Positions 42,969-55,190 of a stretch of 64,000 nt of DNA are shown in pieces. The stretch lies in the NCBI GenBank assembly GCA_047967505.1, contig CM106538.1; one strand, given 5' to 3'. Source of the stretch: Dipteris shenzhenensis. Its lineage: Eukaryota; Polypodiophyta; Polypodiopsida; Gleicheniales. Every line of letters starts with the position of its first letter. Position 1 is the stretch's first letter. The translations under genes and the position numbers were made by a program. The notes beneath the pieces were generated by a model. That model did no database searches and was not told the DNA's origin. It saw nothing but the letters and a program-made list of their open reading frames with translations.

Positions 42969-43470
42969 GATTGAAGATCAGGGGAGGAGGGACTCTCGCA
43001 CTGTGCTGCAGAGGGGGAGGAAAGATTGTGTGAGGAGCTCCCGAACTATGCAGGGCCCATTATGAGAGGGGATAGAAGTTGCAGGAAGAGCGCAAGGGAG
43101 ATAGAAATGGTCAAGAGGGATAGAAGATAAAACACTGAAGGAAATGGAATAGTGGAGGCTTGAGTTTGCATTCTGATTGCAAGGGATAAAGAAATGGTCG
43201 AGAGGGATAGAAGATGAAGCAGTGAAGGAAATGCAATAGTGGAGGCTTGAGATTGCAAGGGAGAATGAAACGGTTGAGAGGGATAGAAGATGAAACAGTT
43301 AAGGAAATGGAATAGTGATTCATAGCCTGACAACATTGTCAAGGTGAGAGCCACCGCGGTGGTTGTAGCCTAACTACTGTAAAGGTGAGAGCTACCACCA
43401 CTGTGGCTAGCCCGAATTTTGATTAATTCAAGGTAAAAGTACTGAGCTGCATGGTAATGAATGATTAGAG
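42969..43470. repeat. Degenerate 65-70 bp tandem repeat
   Basis: At about 43105-43315 three units contain GAGAGGGATAGAAGATGAAA, then GGAAATG(G/C)AATAGTGGAGGC and TTGAG. No gene. Confidence 0.75.
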
Positions 43471-44540
43471 ATGGTTGTATCTAAGATCCAGCCAACCACG
43501 TCCGTGGTGGCGGCTAAGACCCACCAAGCTAGCAGTTAATTACCAGCCACCACAGTGGCCCGCAATTACTCAGCTTCTAGTTACCACCATCGAGCTTTCA
43601 TGCATGATTACTACGAGTGCAATAAATTACCAGTCACCAAACTTGCATGCTCAGGAGAGTACTAGAGTGCATGGTAATGAGGGATGAGGTGATTAGGCTT
43701 CATGATTTACTTTTGTGGGAATTACTACCCGATGGTGGTGGCTCTCATCACCCACGTCTATTGGGCTAAGATTCCACCAGGCTGGTAGTTAATTACCAGT
43801 CATCAGAGTGGCACCACATGGCATTTTCTTCATGATTACCAGCCCACCGTCTAGGGTGGTGCCTAAGATTCCACCACAGTGGGTTGCAATTAATATGGAT
43901 GGAACCCTGGGCTCCAGCCACCATGGTGGCTCGAACTTTATAATATATATAAGATCCGTGGCATTTGGCATTTTACTACATTGCTCTAATATGCCCATGC
44001 TCTGCTACTTTTCTCCACATGCTCTACTACTTTGCTCCACACCCCTCCTCTAACTCTTTTTAGCCCCTGCTCTATTTTACTTCATGCTCCCTCCTCTAGC
44101 TCTCATCACTCATCTACTCCCCTGCTACTCACCCACTCATCTTCAGCATGTCTACTACCACCCCCCTCTCATCACTCATCTACTCCCCTGCTACTCACCC
44201 ACTCATCTTCAGCATGTTTGCTACCTATAATCTTTTGGCCTTAAGGCTCTCAGCAATTGTCGAGTTTTTATAAATGTAAGATCCTCGGTATAAGTTGAAA
44301 ATTTTTATATAACCTATTATTGGACATAGATGTACATTATAATCTCTTTTGCTCAATTTTCACTCGATAAATTATACTTTTTTCCTCATTTATATTTATT
44401 GCAACAAGGACTAAAATTAGTAGAAAAGAAGGACTATGATTCCCTTGGTTTATGACCAAAATAGCACTAAAATAATTCCAACGATCCCACCGTTGTGGTT
44501 GCATGGAGATACATTTAAAAAAATAAAATTAAACTTTCAA
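43471..44540. other. Non-coding region with CACCRYGGTGG words and a 65-bp duplication
   Basis: Many short imperfect palindromes such as CCACCGCGGTGGTTG-like words (43350-43930). At 44104-44217 the block CTCATCACTCATCTACTCCC followed by CTGCTACTCACCC is duplicated in tandem, period 65 bp. No gene seen. Confidence 0.6.
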
Positions 44541-44706
44541 AAAATGCAATTGACGATATAACCCTTAAGGGGTCCCCTCTAGTGGCAAGGGCCATATTGA
44601 CGTGTATTATAAAATATCCAGGATGCCATTGTATAGAAATAGCATGTTGATATGGCCCTTGCCCCTAAAGGGGACCCCTCAAGGGCCATATCATCAATTG
44701 CATTTT
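44541..44706. mobile_element. Foldback (MITE-like) element
   Basis: Inverted arms of about 62 bp (44541-44602 and 44644-44706). Both contain AAAATGCAATTGA and GGGGTCCCCT and differ by a few bases. The loop is about 40 bp. No target duplication could be fixed. Confidence 0.75.
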
Positions 44707-45669
44707 GCTTGGTTGCATAATGGAATACATTTTCCTTGGTACACAAATATATAACTCAAAGAGCTAGTGCGGTGGCTTTCATAGATCTCCTTCTGTTTGC
44801 CAGTGCACTGATCATCATAGACCTCCTCCTGTAATACTTAAAATAGGCAACGGAGCTATAACTCCAAGAACCATCACAGTGGTCTCTCTAAGATAACCTT
44901 GAATTCTGGGTGATGATAGGGCGTCAGGCTAGAGACTGCGCTAAGGCAATGCTCAGAATGATAGATTGTGTCATAATATTTCCAAAAACTAGTGCCGTGG
45001 TCTCTTCAAGCCAACCTATGATTTGCATGAGCTGCAAGAAAAGATGCAGCAAAAGGTTACACGATGATAGGTGGTCAAGCCACAACAGTGTTCAAAATGA
45101 TAGATTGCATCTAATTATTATGCCAAGAACCAACACGGTGGTCTCTCCGAGCCAACCTTCAATTTTAATGATCTGCATGGGTGCGGTGCCCAGTGACAGG
45201 TGGCAAAGCTGAGGCAAAAGGCTGCATGATGATAAGTGATCAGGTAGCATAGGCCAGAGACTACGCTACATGAACCAATGGAGAGATGTCGTGTGTCGAG
45301 CTATGTGGTGTTCAGAACAAATAAATTGCGTCTCATTATTATGCCAGTGTGCCTTCATGACGTCGTAAAAACTTTCGACGAGAGTGTGGGTCCATGGAAA
45401 ATGCAAATATTCACACAAGAGCATGGATCCATGCCTCAAAAATAGTTTCGCAATTGGCTACACCCAAGCAAACGTTGACCCGGTTCATTATCAAATGTTC
45501 CAATGAAATTATACTCTTTTGTACCACACTATTTGTGACTAAGTTTTGCTTGTCTTCTTCTTTAGGAACTTCATGGAAGATGTGATGGGAAGAACGGACG
45601 GGGATGTTCATTTGCTCTAGCCAGTTTATTGAAGTCAAGTGATGTCACTGGGATACTAAGGGACCCGAC
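44707..45669. other. Spacer with no gene seen
   Basis: Contains further degenerate CACRGTGGTCTCTC words (near 44877, 44996, 45139) and two related stretches GCTGCATGATGATAAGTG and GTTACACGATGATAGGTG. No coding domain recognised. Confidence 0.4.
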
Positions 45670-46390
45670 ACAAGCGCCTACTTGTGCAAGTTGCTGAAGA
45701 GGTGATGAAGGACTTCAACGGCATTCAAGACACAAAGGATATGCTTACAGCTTGTGATACTACCAGTGTAAGTCGTGAAGCTTACATATCTATTTTTGAA
45801 TTTTTCAAGTATGCTATTTTGGAAAAGTATAGGAAGTCTACAGTACCCCTACTCACACCTTGGTCTATGAGACGTGCACAGTGAGAAACAAACCAACGTG
45901 CAAGAGAAATGCTTGGAGGATACCATTGCATAAGGGACACAATGACTTGGAAGATAAAAACAAATCTAGTTTTCAAACCTTTGAGATCAGCAATGTGTGC
46001 TTAGATGTTGAGAAATTGTAACAAGCAATGGTCAAATTCTATGGCATGAGAGAAGATGGTAAGAGGAAATTCATAACAGCATTGCACTTTACTTAGCTCA
46101 TTTCCTATATCATGTTTATCCTAACAATTTCTCTCTTTTGTTGTACAAAATGCAATGGCAAGATCATATTTGTCATCAAAATGGATGAATCTCAATTGGT
46201 AAAAGAACACAAGTTAGAGAGAATGAGCATCTGCATTATGAGTAAAGCCTTAGCCTTTGTTCAAGGGAACGAGGAAGTATCTAGGAAGATTTCTTAGTGC
46301 AATCAGAGAAAGATATATGGTGGCTTGCAGCATTTGAGACTCCGAAGGAGTGCCATGAGACATTGAAGTGGATTCCTAAGTTGCATTAAT
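45670..46390 (+). pseudogene. Unidentified coding remnant
   Basis: VAEEVMKDFNGIQDTKDMLT then TSVSREAYISIFEFFKYAIL and a TGA (expected CGA). After a gap that could be an intron (about 46079-46150) come KMDESQLVKEHKLERMSICI, a frameshift, and DFLVQSEKDIWWLAAFETPK. The composition is that of a real protein, but I do not recognise it. Confidence 0.4.
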
Positions 46391-47982
46391 TCACACATTT
46401 TTTTTCGATTCAAAAAAAATGCTTGAACTTGCATTTTTTACAATTTAAAACATTACAATTGATTTTTACCATTTTATTCGTACGAATAAGCCATTCATAT
46501 GAATAACTTTATTTGAACGAATAACACTGTTTATTCATATGAATAAAAGCTGTATAAAAAAAGAACCATTCTCATTTTTGGTATTCATACGAATATTGCC
46601 ACCTACCTTCCTTGCCACCTTAGCTACTTGCTTGCTAGCCTTGCTACCTCCTGCTTGCTTACGGTACCTTCTAGGCATCTATTGGTAACTGTTTGCTCTG
46701 ATACTTGGACCTTAGCCATAACCTATTGTGATGAGCCATCATATACGAGTTGCATCTTGGAATAGAAGGGATTTTGACCTAACCTCATTTATTTGAGAAA
46801 TGTGTTCATGCCAAAACAAAGGTGGAAATGGGAGAGACCAAAATTCCTTCCCAAATGGGCACACAAAGAATCTCATTCTTCGTCACCTTAACCACATGTT
46901 ATTACAAAAATTGCACCATTAGGAAAAAAGGGAGCTCATTTTAGGGCCCTCAGAGAAATTCACGAATTTTTCATTTTTCTTTCCTCTAAAATAATAAAAT
47001 ATGGCATAACTCCACTAACATATAGTGCAGAATTTGGTATTTCTAACATCACCGTCCAAAGCGGGCCAAAACCTCTTAAAAGACTTTTGAAATAGGGAAA
47101 ACAGGCCCCAAGAGGCTCGAAAAAGGCCAAAAAGGCCCGAAAAGCCACCTGTACAAATGAAAGCGATTTGATAGGTTTGACTGGGCACACCAGTGATGTA
47201 AGAAAGACCAAATTATGCACCGTGCATTAGATATAATAAAGTATCTCAAGTATCCTCATTGAATGCAAACTCGAATGCATTTCTTTTGTTTTCCTTTTTC
47301 CAAATTTTTCAATGTTATGTTGCCCCTCCTTTGACTGGTGGAGGGCTATTTTCTTTCTTGACTAAAAGACCTCAAAATGAGCTCTCTTTTTTCCTAATGG
47401 AATGCGGTGTTGTTGTAACAATGGAAATGTGCTCTCTGCGATCCCGGTTGAGATTTTGTACATCATATTCTTTTGGGATTATGATCAAAGTTTGTGTGTT
47501 GCGAGGTATTTATTTTGAGTGGTAGCAATACTAGTAAGTTGGAGGAAACTCCATGGATTCCTCTTTCCAACCATCAAAGGCATAACGTGCTCCAAGTTCA
47601 ACCTTTAGCTACTATGATGGATTGGGCACCATTTTCTAGCACATTCAAAGCATCTCAACCATCCATCTCTGGCAATTACCTCCTCCTTTACAATCGCACC
47701 CATCCCATAGATACCACCATCAAGCAGTAGAGCTTGCATCCTAGCATGATCTTACTAGCAACTCTTCTGAAGATTCATTTATCCTCCACTAAAGTGGCCT
47801 AATCTCCTTCATCAGCCTGCCAAACCTAATTCATCCCTGCTTGTTTGTCACTTTTAACAGATCCTTCCATAACAGAAATCTCTTTAGCAAGAATGATGCC
47901 TATGAGTTCCTGAGTATAAAAGCCTGAAGAGAGATCCCATGCCTTGCAATCTTAGACACTTCAAATCCGATGAAGTAATTGT
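46391..47982. other. Spacer with TTCATATGAATA palindromes
   Basis: At 46476-46600 the palindromic words ATTCGTACGAAT and TTCATATGAATA occur at least six times. The remainder shows no gene. The last 52 bp (47931-47982) duplicate the sequence at 55091-55153 on the other side of the CACTA element. Confidence 0.5.
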
Positions 47983-48240
47983 CACAACAACACAAAGCAA
48001 CTATAGATGTGCTTGATAGACGCGCAAAATAGTAGGTGCATCTATAGGCATTGCTTGAATAGAGAAATTACGAGCGCATCTAATAGTGCATCTAAGAGCT
48101 CATCTATTTGCGCATGTATCGACACGTCTATTTGCACATCTACACTGAGAAAATATGGGCCTGTCTAACACTGCGTTTGTCAATGTGTCTATTTGCGTGT
48201 GTATTAGCATGTCTACACTGAGAATTAGACACGTATTTAG
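47983..48240. repeat. Left TIR and subterminal repeats of the CACTA element
   Basis: The TIR is followed by ten or so copies, in both orientations, of (A/G)CGCATCTA or GCGTCTAT-like words. In En/Spm, TnpA binds such subterminal motifs to bring the ends together. Confidence 0.85.
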
Positions 48241-48510
48241 ACGCAAAACAAAGAATACAGAAAGTGAGATTTTGGTGTACATCATTGCTTTCCAAACATT
48301 GCCCATGATTAGCAAAGCACATAATTTTAACAAAAACATCAATGCTTTTTTGCAAGCCCACATATACAAGAATTAAGTGAGGTGAGGAAAATGAGACAAT
48401 ATGTAAAATAGTTTTGCCAATATCAATGATGGGCTACAGTTCAATCTCATCCTCAATGAGATCAACCCTTGCCAAACTATCTACTTCAAAATCCAAACAA
48501 GTGTTTAGAT

Positions 48511-51500
48511 CTAAAATACATTCAACCCACTACTACTTGTGCTACTCATGTGCTCATCGAAATCAGCATCACCAATGGTAGGCCGGTCATCATCACGTCC
48601 ATGGCCATGATCATCCTCCATATGTTCCATATTAGTAAATGTACTATACATCACTTTGGAATGTGGCATAATAGGTATGACATGCCGCCATCTGTTATTA
48701 TCCACCATTGGTTGATAGAAAACCTAATTCAAACACAAATACAATCATGTTATTTTCCTTGCATTGAAGGTATCAAATATTTAAAAGCGAGTATTTTTAT
48801 ATGTGTGCACAGTACCTGCTCACATTGTTGCAGAAGTACTAGTATGTCCTTCCTACTTTGCCAAAACTTTGTGGAGTCAATAGTTACATAGCCACTTGCA
48901 TGGTGTTTGATTGTTGCATTAGGGCCTCTTTCCACAACGTCCTTAAACCACTTTACATCCAAAACATACACAAAGAAGCATCAAAAGTCAAGCTTAATAA
49001 TATCTTGGATTATGCCACAATAATCATCCATGGCTCCATTGGCTCCCTCAAAGCTAGCAATGACACCACAATCTTGTGTGTTTCTCTTATCATAAATCCG
49101 TTGTGTTTGAAAATGCTTGCCCTCACACCATATAGCATTGAACATAGTGCGCTACACCAAGAAAAAATCAATTAAATAAGCAATCTAAATTATTGAAAGC
49201 TCCTAACTTATGCATAACATTCTATATACCGACCTTGCTCATGCATCCCCTAGGATACTCCCATTCTTCCATTGTGATATGCATCCCCTCATCTTTCTCT
49301 GCTTTCTCCATTTCATCAAGTAGCCAATCCACATTAATATCCTTTGGAAGTGCTCGAGAAGTGCTCTTAGATACTGAGGGTATGGCACACGAGATCTGTG
49401 GTGTGTATGAAAGAGGGCCCTTTCTTCTTGTCTTCTTGCCTTTGCATCCTCGTATCTTGTCACCCATCTTTTCATCACATCACTATTAAGCACGCAATAG
49501 AGGTTGATACTATTATGCAACTCCATGTCTATTACTTTTTTGCATTCTTTCCCTTGAGGCACAATAGAGGTCATCCTTAGGTCTTCATCATCTCTCCATA
49601 GTTGTGGGAAAGAGCTATCCACATCAACAAGAAACTCAGAAATATATACAAGTGACTCTTGTACCAACCAACCCTCGGCCATGCTACCTTCAGGTCTTGC
49701 ATTATGTCTCACGAAGCCCTTTAAGGTCTTCATGAAGTGCACGAGGAAGAACAACCATTGTGCATGTATAGTACTGCATATAGCAATCTCATCCACCAAA
49801 TGCACTATAAGATGTAGTTGGCTTGTGAGAATAGAACGTGGAAATGTCTCCTCCACTAAACAAACCACCTCCACTAACATAACTGGAGCATTCTCAAGCA
49901 TGGTGTGATCTATTTCCTTTGAGCTCACATACCTAGAAATGAAAAAGTACACCATATTAGCAATATGAACACCTTGCATGGAGCATTGATACGCATCATA
50001 TTTTGTATCATGTAAAGTACCTCACAAGCTCGCCCATCTTGTAAATACAATCCTTCATATCCTTCAATGCACTACGAGAAATGCTAGTAGGTAGGATGAA
50101 CTGAACCCACGAGGAGGTGGTTGATTAGTTGCTTATAATTATTCACTCACAAATTTGAAAGGAAAAAGATATTATGCACATAAAATACTTACTTTAAGCA
50201 TCTTGTGCTAATCATGAGATTTCAAGCCATATAATTGCTCTACACCTCTTTTCTTGCTCTTTGTAAAGGCTCCCTTCAAACACCTCGTGCATCCAGTGTG
50301 GGAGTACGAATTGTAGTAATAGCACACTTCACCGCCGCTATCTCTAGCTTTGATAACCTCCACGGTGCACAAGGTAAAAAAACACGCCCATTTGGTCTCT
50401 CTTGTGGCCAATCTTCATGCATCCTCCTTGTGGTACGTAGATCCTCCCTTATGCCTACGGAATCTCGTGTCCCATTCAAATGCTCCCAAATGGTAGATGC
50501 CACATTCTTGAAGATATGCATGGGATCAAGCAGGTGATTGATCTTGAGGTGGGACCAATATGGTAAACGATAAAAGATGGAGTATCTAAATAAAATCTGG
50601 TGTTAGTGGGCAATCTTTATTTCCAACCAATATAGCACACAATAGTTAAAACCCTTACCGGCTCATGCCAAGTGGTGGAGTCGTCGTGGAACCGTCCCAA
50701 ATTCTCATCCAATCTCCCACGGTGAGTGATTGTGGGAGGACTTCATTCCAAGGGGCAACATATCTAGGATGATCAAGTGGGAGAAATCGATGGTGATTCT
50801 CATAGATGACCTTATTCAATGCGTATGCCGGTGAGGCAACTAGCGAAGGACCACAAATAGGACATGCATGGTAACCCGATGTAGTGAGACCTGAACAATA
50901 GATGCAATTAAGAGTTGAAGGTGGGTTTAGGGTGCCACATCCTTTGCCTATTCATAATTAGAAGTGCAATGCTTACCTGAACACTCGCCATAACCTGGAA
51001 AGCCATGCATCATCCACATCAAGACTGCTTTGTAGTTGAAGTCTCGTGACGAGGGAGGCCTGCTCACATCATGCACCTCGATACCTCTCCAAAGTATCTC
51101 TAGCTCGTCAATCAAAGGCTCCAAATAAACATCAGGATTTTTGACTTTATGTTTCCCTGGAATTAGAAGGGACAGCATAACATGTCCTTTCTTAATAGCC
51201 ATAGAGGGTGGAAGATTATAATTTACCAATATCACTAGCCATACACTGTAAGAGGTGCTTTTGAGACCAAATGGGTTCACACCATCCATACCCAATCCAA
51301 GTCTCAAGCTCCTAGGTTCTTCCTTGAAGCTTGGCCATGTGTCTTCAATATGCTTCCATGCAGGAGAGTCTGCGGGAGTTCTCCACTTGCCATCGGTTGA
51401 TCGATGGGAGGAATGCCATGACCTCGCCATGACATGAGCTCTGCAATGGATTTGCAGTGAGCATATGTTGGATGCAAGGGATTATGGGAAAATGTCGCAG

Positions 51501-52138
51501 AACCTTACGAGGCACGTCCAAAGTTTTGAGAGCAAGTTTAGTAACTCAAGGGAGGCACATAGAACAGAGAAAGTGCACCCCTCAAATAGTGGAGTCGATG
51601 CTGCAGTAAAAAGATCGTCCTGCTCCATGCTATCATCCCTCCCTTTGGATTGATGGACATATAAATCCCACACCATATCATCAAACACCTCCTCCTCCAC
51701 GGCTTCATGAGGTGATGGCAGAGAGCTACTATCACCATCACTCCATGCATCCGTAACGGTCCCTCCTGAAGATCCCACCTCATATCGCTGACACTTCGCC
51801 TCCTCACAACGAGCATAGGGCAACATATGCAGGTGTGGCAATGCATCCAATATCAAATTAAAACGGGATCATAACTCAAACATATGAACACCCATAGGTA
51901 TCTCAATCAACTTTAACTCTTTAACACTTACCATGTTTACGATCGCATCCAATTCTCCATACTTTGAGATGTGATTGAGTGTAATCCTGCGTACACGATA
52001 CATGTTTCCTCGACATCGATCACACATACATTTGAATTTTTTGCTCCAACCACATTTCGCGATGGTAAATACAGAGTGATTCATCCTCACTAGAGCTACT
52101 TGTTGAAGATGAAGACATCCTACAAACAAACAACCCAA
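48511..52138 (-). pseudogene. CACTA tnp2-type transposase gene
   Basis: The minus strand carries the family domains in order. First is a transposase-associated Cys/His segment (FKCMCDRCRGNMYRVRRITL, 52138-51869). Next is the pre-domain ending TPLFEGCTFSVLCASLELLN (51856-51482), then a frame break into VPRKVLRHFPIIP. The tnp2 core (51430-50948) has HRSTDGKWRTPADSPAW, RLGLGMDGVNPFG, NYNLPPSMAIKKGHVMLSLL and AVLMWMMHGFPGYGECSG. MHIFKNVASTIWEHLNGTRD follows (50521-50276), then DUF4218 (49979-49239), a DUF4216-like segment (CGVIASFEGANGAMDDYCGI, VLDVKWFKDVVERGP; about 49160-48750) and a C-terminal exon (48708-48511). About 90 residues between LLSKL and VPRKV, including the NDC-x-(L/I)-(F/Y) motif, are deleted. 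The gene is inactive. Confidence 0.85.
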
Positions 52139-52179
52139 AAAAATTTGCTTTTCTTCAAATATCTAATTTTAAAACTCTG

Positions 52180-52870
52180 TGGCGCATCTAAAGACGCATC
52201 TAAAACTATGCTTGTCTGTTCTGTGGTGCACGTCTATAAGCGCATCTAAAATCGCGTCTGCTCTATGTGTGTAGACGTGCAATTTCATACATATTTAGAC
52301 GCACTTATAGACACGGTTTTCAAATCTGCTTTTAGCGCGCTCGCTTTGCTTTTCTTCACATTACTTATACTTCACACGGCTTGCTTGCTTTGCTATTAAC
52401 AGATCCACAATTTCGATGCTTAAGAAGAAGGCACCCACACTTAATTCCAAGCTTACACTTAAGAGGAAGGCACTGACACTTACTTCCAGGCTTACAGGAG
52501 AAGAGGGTGAACAAGGAAGAGAAGCAACTTTGAAGAAGGAGAAGAAGCTTTCATACCTCTATCCAAGGTAAGTCTCTTTACGGTTGATCTTTTTTGGAAG
52601 TTGCTCTCTTTGGATTTGTCCTTTGTCGTATTCAAGAAACGAATGATTTTGGTATCAGTGTTACGTTTTTGTGTCAGGCACATGTCCTTTTCTACTTTTT
52701 AGAATAGTCCGTCTGTCAGAGCGCATCTATAGACGCATCTCAGAGCGCGTCTAAAACTGCATCTACAGGTGCATCTAGACTGTTTGCAGACATAGATAGC
52801 CACGTCTATAGACATGCTGTTAAACACAAAAATAGACGTGCTTCTCAGATGCATCTATAGACGCACTCCG
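52180..52870. promoter_or_regulatory. Central divergent promoter with internal copies of the subterminal motif
   Basis: Two clusters (52180-52330 and 52715-52870) of GCGCATCTA / GACGCATCT / GCGTCTATA words, the same as at the element ends, lie between the divergent tnp2 and second-ORF genes. The transposase may bind here and control its own expression; this is inference. Confidence 0.55.
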
Positions 52871-52962
52871 ACAGTAATCTTTTCCGACAGTAATCTTTTC
52901 TTCCCTTCCCCTTTCTTCTCAACTCATCAGTAATCGTCTTTTTTTCTTTTTCCCAGTTCATC

Positions 52963-54443
52963 ATGTGGCCAGGAAGCTCTTCGGGCTCACCTGATCTCCG
53001 GGAGTCTATTTTTAGGGACTTATATAACCTTTAAGGGCACCCTCCTAGTCTTGCGGAGTTATACGGGTATATGATAGGTACTCTAAACACCCCCGAAGAG
53101 TCGGCACTATAGACTCCAAACCACCCCACACCAGCTGAGATTACCCCAGCAGAGTCAGCACAGCCCAGTCAGCTACACAACTAAGGCCCTTCTCCCATGC
53201 CATCTTATGGCCCTTCCCCCATGCCGTCTTATGCCCCTTCCCCCATGCCGTTTTATGCCCCTTCCCCCATGCCGTCAGGAGGTCCTTCTGTCTCACAGAG
53301 CCATCGGCGTACTCCTGTGCAGTCAAGACTCGGTTCTCCATCTACGAGTGGTCCACATAGTCCTGTGTAGTCTCCAGCTATGAGTGGCCAGCGTACTAGT
53401 TTGACACGACACGGTAGCAGGCGTAGTAGTAGGGAGAGCGGTCGGGGATGCATGGCACAGTGCTTTGGGAGGGGTGGTGGTAGGGACGATGATGATTCAG
53501 ATGATTTGGATGTGCCTCCAGGTGATGGTACGATCTTCTATGACATCACTCCGACAAGAGGCATCTTGATGGATGCACGGGGGAAGGACATCATGGCCTT
53601 CATGCGCTCTGTAATTGCTAATAATTATAGAGATTGCTTTATCCACTACAAAGACCATCCAAAGAGGTTGGCTGATGAGACCCTCGCTGCTATTCGCTCT
53701 AGATATCCTAACCCCCAATCGTCAGTTCACAGATAAATGGGCCAAGTCAAAGATTGTTACGATACTTGGCAATAAAAGATCTTTGCTTAAGAGGCAGGCA
53801 CTAGCGGAGCTTGCCAGGCTCGAGGGAGGTCAACCACCAAGGGGCCTGCACCACACCGCTCACAAGCGTGAGTGGAAGAAAGCAATGAAGTCAGCGAGGG
53901 AGGACCCCAGTCTACAGCACGTGGAGGCACGAAGGATCCAGATGGAGCAATATGGAAGCATGCATTTTGGAGCAGGGGGTGTTGAATCATGGGAGGCCCA
54001 ATTTGTAAGTATTGATCTCAAATTATATTGCTTATGTAGTTTATTAGGAGGTTGTTTCTTTGTACTAACCCCTTCGCAAATTGTGTCGTCTTATAGCTTG
54101 AGATCGTGGGCAAATACCCTACTCCTGTTGAGACAGCCTACCACCGCCACCATTACAGAGGAGATACATGGAAGCACTTCTATCATGACAGGTTGATTAC
54201 TGAGGAGCAGTATATCCGGGCTCTTGGAGCGGCCCCCGAGGTATTTGAAAGTAATTAAATAATAATGTCAATATTATAAGTAAAGATTTGATTTTTCATA
54301 CATTGATATATGTTGTCCCTTGTTTACAGGTCCCTGCACAAGAAGACGAGGAAGAAGACGAGAAAGGAGGCGGAGAAGGGAGCACAGAAGGGAGCACAAA
54401 AGGGAGCGTGGAAGGGAGCGAGGACATGGAGAACATAGATTAG
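52963..54443 (+). pseudogene. Second CACTA ORF (Ptta/En/Spm, Transposase_24-like)
   Basis: ATG at 52963 (MWPGSSSGSPDLRES). A Pro/Ser-rich N-terminus includes a tandem SPMPSY(G/A)P repeat. The conserved region is IFYDITPTRGILMDARGKDI, VIANNYRDCFIHYKDHPKRL, then after a one-base slip near 53715 QFTDKWAKSKIVTILGNKRS, SAREDPSLQHVEARRIQMEQ and GGVESWEAQF. A clean donor (TTT|GTAAGT, 54004) and acceptor (TTATAG, 54096) lead to KYPTPVETAYHRHHYRGDTW and ALGAAPE. A second intron (54242-54329) is followed by an acidic tail with GST/GSV repeats ending ENID at 54440. Four in-frame stops at 53032, 53110, 53182 and 53368 are TAA or TAG, each one C-to-T change from CAA or CAG. Confidence 0.8.
53186..53280 (+). 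repeat. 27-bp in-frame tandem repeat
   Basis: About four units of CCTTCYCCCATGCCGTCTTA followed by TGCCC, encoding SPMPSYAP-type repeats in the second CACTA ORF. Confidence 0.85.
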
Positions 54444-54749
54444 TTGTAGAAGTAGTGCTAGCTACTGTTTTTTGTACTTAAAGCCACTAGCTTGGCTTCG
54501 TGCCTCTTGTATATACACTCCTCTTATTTTTTGTACTTGAAGCCACATGACGTGGCTTAGCTTCGTGCTATATGTACATACAAGTACTTTTTGAGCTTTC
54601 AATTTTATTGCGTTTTGGAGTTGTAATGTTTTATTTGGAATTGTAATTAAAATGTGGTTGCCTGTAAGGATTGAATTACACAATGTGGAAATGGGATTCC
54701 TGTAACTATATAGCATACACAGCATTCTGTAAATTTAAAAAAAAATATT

Positions 54750-55082
54750 ATGTAGCGCGTCTATCAGTGCGTCTATAAACGCATCTATATACGCGTTTGT
54801 CTGTTCGGGGAGTGTCTATTTGCACGTCTATAAAAGCATCTATAAGACCGTTTATAAATGCGTCTATACACGTGTTTAACGATGCGTCTATCTGTTTTTT
54901 AAATTTTTTAGCAGAGCGTCTATTTAGGCATCTAGATGCACATCTATACGCGCGTCTGTCTGCTATATAGATGCGCTATTAGATGTGGGTCTCTAGATGC
55001 ACAAATAGACACGCCCGTAAGTTTTTTTTAAGTTTAGTAAACGCGTCTGTGTGCGTGTCTATGGGCGCTTTGTCTTGTTGTG
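54750..55082. repeat. Right subterminal repeats and TIR of the CACTA element
   Basis: A dozen or more (A/G)CGYRTCTATA words in both orientations, ending in the complement of CACAACAAGACAAAGC. Confidence 0.88.
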
Positions 55083-55190
55083 TGTTAAGGGAGATCCCAT
55101 GCCTTGCAATCTCAATCGCTTTAAACCACCTAGGATTTCGATGAAGTAATTGTTGGTCGGAGGCTTGAAGGCAGCTTGCATTGGAGATAG

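Larger units (their letters stand above)
47983..55082. mobile_element. CACTA/EnSpm DNA transposon, 7.1 kb
   Basis: Both ends are defined by near-perfect 16-bp terminal inverted repeats, CACAACAACACAAAGC at 47983-47998 and the complement of CACAACAAGACAAAGC at 55067-55082. They are flanked by a 3-bp TGT duplication (47980-47982 and 55083-55085), the size expected for CACTA elements. The termini read CACAA rather than CACTA. Inside, a tnp2-type transposase gene runs leftward and a second EnSpm ORF runs rightward from a shared central region. Clusters of a short CGCRTCTATA motif lie inside both ends. Both genes contain stops and frameshifts, so this copy is not autonomous. Confidence 0.92.
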
